The notes: a model not told the origin generated them from the sequence alone. A DNA stretch of 64,000 bases from Anaerobacillus sp. CMMVII (GCF_025377685.1 NZ_JACEHK010000010.1:62001-126000), one strand, 5' to 3'. Counted from the first letter of the stretch, positions 18,201-26,884 are shown. Program-made: numbers and translations.

Positions 18201-19387
18201 TCAAGAAAAGATACTGCAAAATATTGTTCTAAAAATTGCTTAGGCAAAGCTAACGGACAAAGAGCAAAGATAGCGTATCGTAAAAGAACTATTGTCCATT
18301 GTGTAAATTGCATAAAACAAATTGAAAAGAAACCTTCCGTAGTTAGAAAACGAAACTTTTGCTCTGAGAAGTGTATGGGAGAATACTACGCGAAGTCTGG
18401 TATGTTTTCTGGTGAAAATAGTGGGACATGGCAAGGTGGAGATATTGATTATTATGGACCTAATTGGAGAGAACAAAGGAGAATGGCTAGAAGTAGAGAT
18501 CACTTTACTTGTCAAGAATGCGGTAAAACAGAGGATGAATACGGCCAAGAGTTATCAGTTCATCATAAAATTCCTTTTAGAGAGTTTGGTGGTGACTGGA
18601 AAAAGGCAAATCAACTATCTAATTTAATTTCTCTCTGTGAATACCCGTGCCATAGAAATAGACATCGTAATTCTAATTAATATAAAAATTTGGTTGATGA
18701 TATAGTCTGACCCATATGGCGACATATGGAGTGGGTAAAAATCCCACCATCTGAATTTAAGATGTAACAAAAGTGAGTACTGGAACAATGGTTGGTGTTT
18801 CAACAGGCCTTGAGCCTTACTATTCGTTTTCTTACTATCGTAGTGGACGTTTAGGGAAATTTATTGAAGTGAAAGCAGAAATAGTACAAGAATATCTAAA
18901 TCAGCATCCTGATGCAGATCCAAATAATTTGCCTGAGTGGTTTATTTCAACAATGGATCTTTCTCCTGAAGCTCATGCTGATGTACAGTGTATTATTCAA
19001 CGTTGGGTAGACAGCTCATTATCAAAAACGGTAAATGCGCCACGAGGCTATTCAGTTGATCAAGTTCAAGCTGTTTATGAAAGACTTTACCGAGGTGGTG
19101 CAAAAGGCGGTACAGTATATGTCGACGGAAGTCGTGACGCTCAAGTATTGTCCTTAACTGCAGAGGAAAATAATCTAGATACTGATATGGTAGCCACAGA
19201 AAAGCCAAAGCATAAAAAACAGCAAGTGGTGCTCCTAGATACAATTGCAGATCTTCGCTCTACATCAGTAACAATTGGTTCTGAGGTCGGTAATACTTGT
19301 CCAGTTTGCCGTACAGGAACGGTAGAAGATATTGGTGGTTGTAACACTTGTACGAATTGTAATGCACAATTAAAGTGTGGTTTATAA
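15297..19387 (+). CDS. nrdJ: B12-dependent ribonucleotide reductase, two introns
   Basis: Class II (adenosylcobalamin) ribonucleotide reductase, reducing ribonucleotides to deoxyribonucleotides with or without oxygen. The coding sequence lies in three exons: 15297-16085, 16461-17627 and 18776-19387, joining to about 855 residues with no frame change; both splice points fall between codons. Joined protein reads GGSR-RGAQM and APTG-STGTM, as in uninterrupted homologues. Family features: [34 protein letters not shown]-like ERRIGLGVMGLHDLL and the C-terminal zinc/redox tail CPVCRTG ... CNTCTNC. GTG 15297 (or ATG 15303) follows GGAGAG. NrdR boxes precede it; a terminator follows. Confidence 0.92.
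16086..16460 (+). other. group I intron 1 in nrdJ (no ORF)
   Basis: A 375-base intervening sequence that stops the reading frame at once (TAA). Core elements: GGGCAATCAGCAGC (P/Q), TTCAACGACTA at 16250 (R) and GATATAGTC near 16382 (S). The upstream exon ends in U16085, and TCCCGT of the exon pairs with GCGGGA at 16105-16110 to give P1 with the required U-G wobble at the splice site. The intron ends in G16460, after a CTCCCCTC/GAGGAG hairpin. Removal restores SR-RGAQM exactly. An intein is excluded because the frame is closed. Confidence 0.92.
17628..18775 (+). other. group I intron 2 in nrdJ with HNH gene
   Basis: An 1148-base intron after APTG. Core: CAGTCAATCCGCAGGGA at 17746 (P/Q), CTCAACGACTA at 17777 (R), and, beyond the endonuclease gene, GATGATATAGTCTGA at 18696 (S), so the gene sits in a peripheral loop between R and S. 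Exon end GGGT pairs with GCCC at 17637-17640 for P1 with U-G at the cut site. The final base is G18775, and exon 3 resumes with STGTM. Its core resembles intron 1 (shared CAACGACTA and GATGATATAGTCTGA), so the two are probably related. Confidence 0.92.
17871..18680 (+). CDS. intron-encoded HNH homing endonuclease with four Cys clusters
   Basis: About 269 residues from ATG 17871, which has AGGTGAT at the right distance; the frame is open further upstream through the intron core, but those starts lack a ribosome site. The first 175 residues hold four similar Cys modules (C-x2-C, about 15 residues, C-x3-C), for example CLDCGK ... YCSRIC and CVNCIK ... FCSEKC, each with basic residues around, like small zinc fingers. 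Then SGTWQGG and the HNH nuclease: CQECGKTEDEYG ... LSVHHKIPF ... NLISLCEYPCH. It presumably cuts intron-free nrdJ to spread the intron. Partners: intron 2 RNA. Confidence 0.9.
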   Translation: MEKRCLDCGKMIKVKPSHYDRKKYCSRICKSNYQKKHPPLSWEEMSLKIKTKCSNCGKAFSKKRSTIKKNNFCSIECMYEHFRKEKGNQHLVKKIKLTCHYCQNDFYVIYSRKDTAKYCSKNCLGKANGQRAKIAYRKRTIVHCVNCIKQIEKKPSVVRKRNFCSEKCMGEYYAKSGMFSGENSGTWQGGDIDYYGPNWREQRRMARSRDHFTCQECGKTEDEYGQELSVHHKIPFREFGGDWKKANQLSNLISLCEYPCHRNRHRNSN

Positions 19388-19406
19388 TAAGCATAATATT
19401 TCAAAA

Positions 19407-19437
19407 TGGGAGAGGGCGATTTTCGCTCTCTCCTTTT
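19407..19437 (+). terminator. terminator after nrdJ
   Basis: GGGAGAGGGCGA pairs with TCGCTCTCTCC around TTT, followed by TTTTCCC; a short, slightly imperfect hairpin 20 bases after the nrdJ stop. Confidence 0.65.
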
Positions 19438-19527
19438 CCCATTATTGGTACGTTTTTAATCTCTATAAACAGCTGTTTTTGTACATCTTATACTTAGGGA
19501 TGCAAACTATTTTAAGGTGGGTGAAAT

Positions 19528-20552
19528 ATGGAACCATTTATTCCTCAGTTGGTATATATAGAACCAAGAGCACTCGATTATCCATTAGGACGTGAGTTGA
19601 AAGAAAAGTTTGAAAAAATGGGGATTGAAATAAGGGAAACTACATCACATAACCAGGTTCGGAACATTCCTGGTGATAACGAAAATCAGGTTTATCGAAA
19701 CGCTAAGTCTACCCTTGTTGTTGGGGTCAGAAAAACATTGAAGTTCGATACCTCAAAGCCATCTGCTGAGTATGCAATTCCCTTAGCTACAGGTTGTATG
19801 GGACACTGTCATTATTGTTATTTACAAACAACGATGGGAGATAAACCTTATCTTCGCACATATGTTAATTTAGAAGATATTTTTGATGCAGCTACTAAAT
19901 ATATAAAAGAGAGAGAACCTGAAATAACAAGGTTTGAAGCGGCATGTACCTCTGACATTGTCGGTCTTGATCATTTGACACATACGTTAAAAAGACGATA
20001 GAATTTATCGGTCAAACAGACCTTGGAAGACTTCGTTTTGTAACGAAGTATCATCATGTAGATCACCTTTTAGATGCTAAACACAATGGGAATTCACGCT
20101 TTCGCTTTAGCTTGAATTCAAATTATGTCATTAAGAATTTTGAACCAGGCACTTCTCCCTTTGAAAAACGAATTGAAGCAGCAGGTAAGGTAGCGAAAGC
20201 CCATTACCCACTTGGATTTATTCTAGCCCCTCTATATCGGCATGAAAACTGGAAGGAAGGGTACCTAGAGCTATTTGAAAAACTTGAAGCAACACTGCCA
20301 AGCTATGCAACAAAAGATTTAACGTTTGAATTAATTCAACACCGTTTTACGAAGACTGCCAAACGAACGATTTTAAAACGTTATCCAAAATCAAAACTAG
20401 AAATGAATGAAGAAGAGAGAAAATATAAATGGGGAAAATATGGGCGTGGGAAATATGTTTACCAAACAGAAGAAGCCGATGAGCTAAAGGGAACAATTGA
20501 AGGGTATATCCATAAATTCTTCCCATCCGCGAAAATAGAATACTTTACTTGA
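19528..20552 (+). CDS. splB: spore photoproduct lyase, frameshifted
   Basis: Radical SAM enzyme that reverses the spore photoproduct (thymine dimer) at germination. The cluster motif CMGHCHYC has cysteines at 90, 94 and 97, and the catalytic cysteine lies at about 140 in ACTSDIVG. The first frame ends at 20001; the rest continues in another frame from about 19995 (TIEFIGQTDLGRLRFVTKYHHVDHLL) to 20552. One base is lost near CGTTAAAAAGACG. The joined length of about 341 residues is normal for SplB. Start ATG 19528 with AAGGTGGG. No splA lies upstream. Confidence 0.9.
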
Positions 20553-20643
20553 TGTTTACCGTAGTTGTCCAAGCAATATGATTATAGTATAATTTTCAAT
20601 TGAAGGTAACAAATGGGCTGGAGCGGAAATCGGAGGGGAAACG

Positions 20644-21072
20644 ATGCCTACACCAAGTATGGAAGATTATTTAGAGAGAATTTATTTACTAATAGAAGAT
20701 AAAGGATATGCCAGGGTTTCGGATATAGCCGAGGCGCTAGATGTCCACCCTTCCTCTGTTACGAAAATGGTTCAAAAATTAGATCAGGCTGAATATCTCA
20801 TATATGAAAAATATCGTGGCTTAATCTTAACTCCAAAAGGGAAGAAAATTGGCAAACGGTTAGTTCTGCGCCATGAACTACTAGAGGAATTCTTAAAAAT
20901 TATCGGTGTAAGTACTGATAATATTTACCGAGATGTCGAAGGGATTGAACATCACTTAAGTTGGGATGCGATAGACCGAATTGGCGATCTCGTTCAATTT
21001 TTTGAAGAAGATACCAAGCGAATTGAATTGCTTAGACAAGTTCAAAAGAAAAATGAAACCGAACCAAAATAA
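20644..21072 (+). CDS. mntR: manganese transport regulator MntR
   Basis: A 142-residue DtxR-family repressor that, with Mn(II) bound, shuts off manganese uptake genes. All metal ligands of MntR are present at the standard positions: D8, E11, H77, E99, E102, H103. The winged helix spans [25 protein letters not shown] with GGAGGGG. It stands alone, with its own terminator, in the same place as in B. subtilis, though yqhM/lipM is farther off here because nrdJ and splB lie between. Confidence 0.95.
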   Translation: MPTPSMEDYLERIYLLIEDKGYARVSDIAEALDVHPSSVTKMVQKLDQAEYLIYEKYRGLILTPKGKKIGKRLVLRHELLEEFLKIIGVSTDNIYRDVEGIEHHLSWDAIDRIGDLVQFFEEDTKRIELLRQVQKKNETEPK

Positions 21073-21077
21073 CACCA

Positions 21078-21107
21078 AAAATCTATCTAATCTGGATAGA
21101 TTTTTTT
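21078..21107 (+). terminator. terminator after mntR
   Basis: AAATCTATC and GATAGATTT form the stem, loop TAATCTG, then a run of seven T, six bases downstream of the mntR stop. Confidence 0.85.
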
Positions 21108-21247
21108 GTTTCTCGTAAGAGAATAAAATATAAGCCAAATCCAATTTAATAGCGAAAATTGAATTATGAATGGGATTATATTGTCTAATTAATCACTTAG
21201 CCTACATTAATGCATATGGTAGTAAGAAAGGGTAGGAGGTGTGTTGA

Positions 21248-22135
21248 TTGGATTTTGATGGTGTTTTTGCTGGTGGTGGAATAAAAGCGATTGCTTTTGT
21301 AGGTGCTTTGGAAGCAATGGAGAAAAAAGGTGCGAAATTTAAGCGTTTAGCAGGTACAAGTGCAGGTGGTATTTTTTCTGCTTTAATAATAGCAGGATAT
21401 ACGAGTAAAGAAATATACGAAGAACTCGACAAGGTAGATTTTCAACATTTTTTAGATCCAAAAGCGTCAATTTTGCCATTCTCTTTTATGAAATGGCTTG
21501 GATTATATAAGCGACTTGGCCTTTACAAAGGATTAGAGTTTGAAGAGTGGCTAACAGAGATGTTACAGAAAAAGGGGATTTCAACCTTTGGAGATATAGA
21601 GCCAGGTTCCCTCCGATTAATAGCTTCGGACTTAACAAGAGGTCGTCTAGCTATTTTACCTGATGATCTTCCTCAATATGGGATGGTACCAGAAAAATTT
21701 TCAATTGCCCGTGCAGTTAGAATGAGTAGTAGCTTACCTTATTTCTTTGAACCAATAAAAATTTATGATGGGAAAGGACAACCGTCAATATTCGTTGATG
21801 GGGGTGTCTTAAGTAATTTTCCGATCTGGTTATTTATGAAAAAGAAAGCTATGAGGTTAGATCGACCTGTAATCGGCTTTAATTTAACGCCAAATCTAGA
21901 CAAATTGCCTCCGAATAAAATAACGAACGCGGTTGAAATGTTCACCTCTTTATTTAAAACGATGCGAACTGCTCATGATATGCGTTATATTTCTGAAGAA
22001 CATGCAAAAAATATCGTGTTTATTCCGGTAGATAACGTAAGTACGATTGACTTTGATTTAAAGAAAGAGGAAAAAGAGGCGTTAATTACATTAGGAAGAG
22101 AAAAAACAGAGACTTTTTTCAAAACATGGCACTAA
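21248..22135 (+). CDS. yqhO: patatin-like phospholipase YqhO
   Basis: A 295-residue patatin-family hydrolase. It has the oxyanion-hole motif GGGIKA (residues 9-14), the nucleophile GTSAG with Ser38, and the DGG motif with catalytic Asp184 (FVDGGVLSNFPI). TTG start at 21248, eight bases after AGGAGGT. The family cleaves acyl esters of phospholipids; the cellular substrate is unknown. Followed by the structured repeat at 22229. Confidence 0.9.
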   Translation: MDFDGVFAGGGIKAIAFVGALEAMEKKGAKFKRLAGTSAGGIFSALIIAGYTSKEIYEELDKVDFQHFLDPKASILPFSFMKWLGLYKRLGLYKGLEFEEWLTEMLQKKGISTFGDIEPGSLRLIASDLTRGRLAILPDDLPQYGMVPEKFSIARAVRMSSSLPYFFEPIKIYDGKGQPSIFVDGGVLSNFPIWLFMKKKAMRLDRPVIGFNLTPNLDKLPPNKITNAVEMFTSLFKTMRTAHDMRYISEEHAKNIVFIPVDNVSTIDFDLKKEEKEALITLGREKTETFFKTWH

Positions 22136-22228
22136 GAAAAGCGTAAGGCAGTTAGATAGTTTTCTGCGAAAAAATTTTATTATTATCTTGAGACCTAGAT
22201 ATATCATATCTTTCATCGCTATTTTATA

Positions 22229-22430
22229 AGCAACAATCTTTGAGAAACAGCCTTTCAAAAGATTGTTGCTATTAGCTTTTAGGTTATAACCAAGCGAATG
22301 CTTGGTTCTTCACGCTTTGCGTGAAGCTTTTGAGAATAAATTAGCCCATGGGACAAATGAATTGGTCCAACGGGCTTATTTATTCTCAAAAGACGACCTA
22401 AAAAGCAACGGAGTTTACGAAAACAGCCAA
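22229..22430. repeat. palindromic repeat, copy A (compound)
   Basis: A nest of hairpins: AGCAACAATCTTTGA pairs with TCAAAAGATTGTTGCT; AACCAAGC pairs with GCTTGGTT; CTTTTGAGAATAAATTAGCCC (from 22326) pairs with the mirrored block at 22372-22392; and GCTTTTAGGT pairs with ACCTAAAAAGC at 22397. It ends in GTTTACGAAAACAGCC, which is the reverse complement of the left end of copy C. It fills the space between yqhO and yqhP and shares the TTTTAGGTnnTAACCAAGC core with 34043 and 34905. Confidence 0.7.
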
Positions 22431-22432
22431 AG

Positions 22433-22469
22433 AAAAAATCGAGCATTTAAAAAAGTGCTCGATTTTTCC
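22433..22469 (-). terminator. terminator of yqhP
   Basis: AAAAAATCGAGCA pairs with TGCTCGATTTTT across a short A/T loop. On the minus strand the T-run follows the stem. The expected stop of yqhP (22447-22449) lies in the loop. Confidence 0.7.
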
Positions 22470-22814
22470 TTTTATTTTTCTTTCCTTCAATCACAGTTAA
22501 TGTAACGTCCGTACGCTTCTTAATAAGAGGACGGGAAAATTTTTCGTTTCTTTTTTCTTTTTATGAGGAATGACATTGCTTTTAGATGAAACCTTGACTC
22601 TTTTTGGCTGAGGCTGTGAGCTATAATAATTACCAGAACTAAGTTTATGTGCTAAAAATTTCTTTACTAAGAAGAAAATGATAGCTACGAAGACGATCAT
22701 GAATAATGCTTGTTGAAATAATGCTACTGGCTCCGTATAAAGCCGATAAAATAATCCAATGATAGATAAACCTAAAACACATAAAATAAGTGGATGAAAA
22801 GAATATCGAGTCAT
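22447..22814 (-). CDS. yqhP: YqhP family membrane protein, frameshifted
   Basis: About 122 residues. ATG 22814 has GGAGGTGAG before it; upstream in-frame ATGs do not. Two membrane helices (PLILCVLGLSIIGLFY and FQQALFMIVFVAIIFFLV) are followed by a basic tail. The open frame runs to 22497, but the family's C-terminus, DVTLTVIEGKK, appears in another frame from about 22540 and ends at 22447, so one base is probably missing near AAATTTTCCCG. Role unknown. In B. subtilis yqhQ lies next; here it is missing. Confidence 0.7.
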
Positions 22815-23109
22815 TTTGCTCACCTCCATGTTAATTTTACAAAATGAAAAATACAAAGTATAAAGAACATTGAAAAAACCTTGCGCATTTTAGCTTTTAG
22901 TATGTTTCTTATATTATGCATAACCTGGGTTAAATGGAACAACTTATAATTATATTCTACATTAAAGAAGCATTTCCCTCTAGGAAAATAAACTTTCTAC
23001 TATATAATATTCCCATTTTTATCAGCATTTACACTTCTTTTTTGAGTGAATTTTAATTGCTATAGTTTCGATTAAGAACGGTCATACTATTCGATGAGGT
23101 GATAAAAAA
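22815..23109. other. intergenic between yqhP and yqhR, no gene
   Basis: AT-rich divergent promoter space between yqhP (minus) and yqhR (plus). Nothing of yqhQ, which occupies this spot in B. subtilis, can be seen in any frame, and no hairpin stands out. Confidence 0.6.
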
Positions 23110-23582
23110 ATGGAAAGCTTGAACAGAATAAACATGAAGAACCGATGAGTTTCAATGCAACGGTTGCTTCTATTGGATTTTTCGGTGGCTTAATCTGGAG
23201 TTTTGTTGGCTATTTGGCTTTTTTCTTTAATTTTATTCGGGTTGGTCCAGCTTTAGTATTAATGCCTTGGGCCTTGGGAGATTGGAAGAACGGTTATATC
23301 GGCCAATTAGTAGGGATTGTTGTTATTGCAATCCTATCGATTGCTGTTGCGTTCTTGTACCGATTTATATTGGCGAGATTTAATAGTATTTGGCCTGGAC
23401 TTGCCTTTGGCGCTGGGTTATGGCTACTCGTGTTTTACTTCTTAAATCCCATTTTCCCAGGTTTAAAATCACTTGCTAATTTGGATTTAAATACGATAGT
23501 CACTAGTTTTTGTATTTACATACTTTATGGCCTTTTTATTGGCTACTCGATTTCTTATGAGTTTAGTGAACAGCAGAAGTAG
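23110..23582 (+). CDS. yqhR: YqhR family membrane protein, frameshifted start
   Basis: A protein of about 157 residues with four membrane helices (for example IGFFGGLIWSFVGYLAFFF and GLAFGAGLWLLVFYFL). ATG 23110, with GAGGTGAT before it, opens a frame that stops at 23146. Restoring one G near 23122 gives MESLEQNKHEEPMSFNA and joins the long frame. Alternatively translation starts at ATG 23145, which has no ribosome site. Function unknown. The family is a conserved neighbour of aroQ. Confidence 0.75.
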
Positions 23583-23679
23583 CAAGAGGTTAACCTATTC
23601 AAAAAGGTTCAGCATATGATAGAATGTCCAATAGGGCATTCTTTTCGTTTTGACTTTAATTACCACTTGTGGCGGTGAA

Positions 23680-24120
23680 ATGATGAAAAAGATATTAATT
23701 TTGAATGGACCAAACTTAAACAGGCTTGGCAAGCGGGAACCACATATTTATGGTTCAGAAACATTAGCAGATTTACAAGTTAGTCTTGAAAAGCTTGCTA
23801 AACAATTAGCTTGTGAAATTGCCTTTAAACAGTCTAATCATGAAGGTGAGATTATTGACTTAATCCACAAAGCTGAAGATAAAGGATATGAAGGATTAAT
23901 AATAAATCCAGGTGCATTTACACACTATAGTTATGCAATTAGGGATGCTATTGCAAGTGTGTCATTTCCTACAGTTGAAGTTCATATCTCAAATGTTCAT
24001 GCTAGAGAATCGTTTAGACACCAATCTGTTGTATCACCAGTTACTATAGGTCAAATTGTAGGTTTAGGAACTAAAGGTTATAAACTTGCCCTATTGTCAT
24101 TAGTAAAGGAGGATTTTTGA
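23680..24120 (+). CDS. aroQ: type II 3-dehydroquinate dehydratase
   Basis: A 146-residue enzyme (YqhS in Bacillus) turning 3-dehydroquinate into 3-dehydroshikimate, the third step of the shikimate pathway. Family signature GPNLNRLGKREPHIYG with its catalytic tyrosine and arginine, INPGAFTHYSYAIRDA, and EVHISN with the catalytic histidine. ATG 23680 (or 23683) follows GGCGGTG. The stop overlaps the papQ start. Confidence 0.95.
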   Translation: MMKKILILNGPNLNRLGKREPHIYGSETLADLQVSLEKLAKQLACEIAFKQSNHEGEIIDLIHKAEDKGYEGLIINPGAFTHYSYAIRDAIASVSFPTVEVHISNVHARESFRHQSVVSPVTIGQIVGLGTKGYKLALLSLVKEDF

Positions 24121-25190
24121 TGGAAAGATTAGTAAGGCTCCGCGAAAGTTTAAAAGAGAATGGAATCGATGGGGTTTTAGTCACGAGTGGCTATAATCGC
24201 CGTTACATCACAGGCTTTACAGGAACAGCTGGGGTTGCTCTTATTACTGAAAAAGAAGCAAAATTTATTACTGATTTTCGTTATGTTGACCAAGCGGCTG
24301 AGCAAGCTGTTCACTTTGAAATTGTTCAACACAAAGCGTCGTTAGTAGAGGAGATCGCAAATCAGCTTAACGAGTTAGGTATTAAAAAACTTGGCTTTGA
24401 GAAATCACACGTATCCTTTGCTCAATATGAGGAGTATCAAGCTGCTTTCACGAATACAACCCTTGTGCCTATTAGTGGATTGATTGAAAATTTACGCTTG
24501 CTTAAAGATGAACAAGAGATTAAGATACTAAAGGAAGCTGCAAAAATTGCTGACGCTGCCTTTGAGCATATTATTACGTACATAAAACCAGGGCTTACAG
24601 AATTAGATGTGTCGAATGAATTAGAGTTTTTCATGAGAAAACAGGGAGCAGTTTCATCATCATTTGATATTATTGTTGCTTCAGGGCTGCGCTCAGCGTT
24701 GCCGCACGGTGTTGCAACAAATAAGGTAATTAAAACGGGTGAGCTTGTAACCTTAGATTTTGGCGCATACTATAAAGGATATTGTTCAGATATTACCCGA
24801 ACAGTTGCCGTCGGAAAACCATCAAATGAGCTAGAAAAAATATATCAAACAGTCCTAGAAGCGCAACTTAGAGGAATGAATGGTATTAGACCGGGAATGA
24901 CTGGTAAAGAAGCAGATGCCCTCACTAGAGATTATATTACAGAACAAGGTTATGGCGAGTATTTTGGACATTCAACTGGTCACGGTCTAGGAATGGAAGT
25001 CCATGAAGGTCCCGGCCTTTCTATGAAGTCAGATACAATTCTACGACCAGGAATGGTTGTTACTGTTGAACCTGGAATTTATATTTCTGGAGTAGGTGGC
25101 ACTCGTATTGAAGATGACACAGTTATTACGGAAAATGGAAACGAAACATTAACTTATTCTACAAAAGAATTATTAATAGTAGGCGAATAA
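24120..25190 (+). CDS. papQ: M24 aminopeptidase PapQ (Xaa-Pro type)
   Basis: A 356-residue metallopeptidase (YqhT) cleaving N-terminal residues before proline. N-terminal creatinase-like domain, then the M24 domain with metal ligands in LDFGAYYKGYCSDITRT (two Asp), HSTGHGLGMEVHE (His), VEPGIY (Glu) and GGTRIEDD (Glu). ATG 24120 overlaps the aroQ stop (TGATG) with AAAGGAGG ahead, so the genes are coupled. efp follows 24 bases on. The pairing with efp, which relieves stalls at proline runs, is conserved in Bacillus. Confidence 0.93.
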   Translation: MERLVRLRESLKENGIDGVLVTSGYNRRYITGFTGTAGVALITEKEAKFITDFRYVDQAAEQAVHFEIVQHKASLVEEIANQLNELGIKKLGFEKSHVSFAQYEEYQAAFTNTTLVPISGLIENLRLLKDEQEIKILKEAAKIADAAFEHIITYIKPGLTELDVSNELEFFMRKQGAVSSSFDIIVASGLRSALPHGVATNKVIKTGELVTLDFGAYYKGYCSDITRTVAVGKPSNELEKIYQTVLEAQLRGMNGIRPGMTGKEADALTRDYITEQGYGEYFGHSTGHGLGMEVHEGPGLSMKSDTILRPGMVVTVEPGIYISGVGGTRIEDDTVITENGNETLTYSTKELLIVGE

Positions 25191-25214
25191 GGGGAAAAAT
25201 TAGGAGGAAAAGCT

Positions 25215-25772
25215 ATGATTTCAGTAAATGATTTTAAAACAGGTTTAACAATAGAGGTTGATGGAGGTTTATGGCAGGTTGTTGATTTTCAACACGTAAA
25301 GCCAGGAAAAGGTGCAGCTTTTGTACGTTCGAAACTTCGCAATCTTCGCACAGGTGCGATCCAAGAAAAAACATTCCGTGCAGGAGAAAAAGTTTCTAAA
25401 GCACATATCGAAAATCGTCGTATGGCATATCTTTATGCAAGCGGTGATGTTCATACATTTATGGATAATGAGTCTTATGAGCAACTTGAATTATCTTCAG
25501 CACAATTACAATATGAATTAAAGTTCTTAAAAGAAAACATGGTCGTACAAGTCATGACATTCCAAGGTGAAACTCTTGGTGTTGAATTACCTAATACAGT
25601 TGAGCTAAAAGTTGCTGAGACAGAGCCTGGTATTAAAGGTGATACTTCTTCAGGTGGTACTAAGACAGCTGTTCTAGAAACAGGCTTAGTTGTACAAGTA
25701 CCATTCTTTATTAATGAGGGTGAGTTACTTTTAATTGATACTCGTAATGCAGCTTATATGTCAAGAGCTTAA
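25215..25772 (+). CDS. efp: elongation factor P
   Basis: A 185-residue translation factor that rescues ribosomes stalled at polyproline. Three-domain layout, with Lys32 at the tip of domain I ([12 protein letters not shown]), the site modified with 5-aminopentanol in B. subtilis. C-terminal signature [17 protein letters not shown] with TTAGGAGGAAA. Last gene of the aroQ-papQ-efp run, closed by a terminator. Confidence 0.97.
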   Translation: MISVNDFKTGLTIEVDGGLWQVVDFQHVKPGKGAAFVRSKLRNLRTGAIQEKTFRAGEKVSKAHIENRRMAYLYASGDVHTFMDNESYEQLELSSAQLQYELKFLKENMVVQVMTFQGETLGVELPNTVELKVAETEPGIKGDTSSGGTKTAVLETGLVVQVPFFINEGELLLIDTRNAAYMSRA

Positions 25773-25792
25773 ATAAAACTGGTTAATCACGC

Positions 25793-25823
25793 AAAAAACC
25801 TTTCATTAAATGAAAGGTTTTTT
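25793..25823 (+). terminator. terminator after efp
   Basis: AAAAAACCTTTCAT pairs with ATGAAAGGTTTTTT, loop TAA; strong, 21 bases after the efp stop. Confidence 0.9.
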
Positions 25824-25994
25824 GACTTAGAGGGACTACCTCTCTCAAGTAAAGTGACTTGCATAGGTCGACAACTGTCGATCTTTTTTGTCGAGAAAAA
25901 GGTTTTAAGAATTTTCAAAAAACAAGCATTGTTTTCTTTAATAACGGGTATGTATGGTTGTAAGGTGTTATTAAATAATAAAGGGGTGTTTATT

Positions 25995-26396
25995 ATGGAC
26001 AAAAAAGTGAAGAAATTCAAGGACGGACTGCAAATTTCATATTACGAATTCTCTAAAGATATTGTTTGTGTAGAGGTAAACCAGCACGGGAAGAACATGG
26101 GTCAATTTTGTTCAGATGTATCATACTTCGAAGAGTGGGATGAGAACGATCTACTCCAATTAACCGAAACGCATATTAAGCAAGTGAAAAATTCGGGGAA
26201 CTCTAAAAATAAAAACCGCAAGAAAATTGACCAATACGAAATTGAATATTACTCATATTTTGATGGGATGTTCTGTGTCGATGTTTATAAGGATGATAAC
26301 CAAGTTTGTGCCTTTTGTTCGGATAAACATTCTTTCGAAGAGTGGATGGAAGAAGAAGCAGCATTATTAAGTGTGATCCAGGGGCAAATTAGATGA
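25995..26396 (+). CDS. unknown protein with duplicated Cys-containing module
   Basis: A 133-residue acidic soluble protein. ATG 25995 has AAAGGGGTG ahead; upstream starts in frame lack a site. The protein is two copies of one module: residues about 23-57 (DIVCVEVNQHGKNMGQFCSD ... FEEWDENDLLQL) and about 90-126 (GMFCVDVYKDDNQVCAFCSD ... FEEWMEEEAALL), each with the pattern C-V-x-V, then FCSD, then S-x-FEEW. A basic linker (NKNRKKIDQYEIEYY) separates them. Family not recognised and no cofactor motif is obvious. It lies alone between efp and yqhV with its own terminator. Confidence 0.6.
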   Translation: MDKKVKKFKDGLQISYYEFSKDIVCVEVNQHGKNMGQFCSDVSYFEEWDENDLLQLTETHIKQVKNSGNSKNKNRKKIDQYEIEYYSYFDGMFCVDVYKDDNQVCAFCSDKHSFEEWMEEEAALLSVIQGQIR

Positions 26397-26456
26397 AGTG
26401 TAGAGTGTAGAGTGTAGAGTTTTCGAAAGCAAAACTCTATCAAAGACTCTACACTT
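26396..26456. repeat. heptamer palindromic repeat, copy 1
   Basis: Three tandem GTGTAGA heptamers, then AGTTTTCGAAAGCAAAACT and CTCTACAC in inverse order, so the whole folds into a hairpin with a TTCGAA-type centre. Related copies are at 41807, 42590 and 58666. Confidence 0.6.
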
Positions 26457-26480
26457 TCAACTATAAACTAAAGACTAAAG

Positions 26481-26518
26481 CACGTACTTACATTAATTGT
26501 AGGTAGGTGTTTTTTTTG
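26481..26518 (+). terminator. probable terminator of unknown gene
   Basis: CACGTACTTACA pairs with TGTAGGTAGGTG (11 of 12 positions, one G-U), followed by seven or more T. Confidence 0.65.
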
Positions 26519-26602
26519 CTGTTCTAAAATTAATTCGTATTCATAAGCTTGTACTACACGTGAAAAAACAAAACTGTTAATTACGCATTTGGGGTGGAGT
26601 AA

Positions 26603-26884
26603 ATGAAAAACTGGCTTGCTGCTGTAGAAACAGCTGTTCTCGGAATGGTTATTTTAAGAATGATTTCTGGGTTAATTGAAATTACCGCTGCAACTCTAAT
26701 GCTGAGATTTAATGCAGTTGATAAAGCGGTCATGATTAATGCATCGTTAGCAATCGTTGGTCCAATTATTTTAATTTTAACAATGAGTATTGGCTTAGTT
26801 GGAATGGCGGATAAGCTCTCCTTTAGTAAACTCTTTTTAATTGGTTTAGGAGTTTTACTTATTCTAATTGGAGTTCGACGGTAA
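26603..26884 (+). CDS. yqhV: YqhV family membrane protein (DUF2619)
   Basis: A 93-residue protein with three predicted membrane helices (AVETAVLGMVILRMISGLIE, NASLAIVGPIILILTMSIGL, LFLIGLGVLLILIGV) and few charges. ATG with TGGGGTGGAG. Conserved directly before spoIIIAA in Bacillus and under sporulation-linked control there; mechanism unknown. Confidence 0.85.
   Translation: MKNWLAAVETAVLGMVILRMISGLIEITAATLMLRFNAVDKAVMINASLAIVGPIILILTMSIGLVGMADKLSFSKLFLIGLGVLLILIGVRR

Noticed and set aside
16086-18775. Inteins in nrdJ
   Set aside because: The inserts contain in-frame stops at or near their start and show no intein splicing motifs; group I cores explain them.
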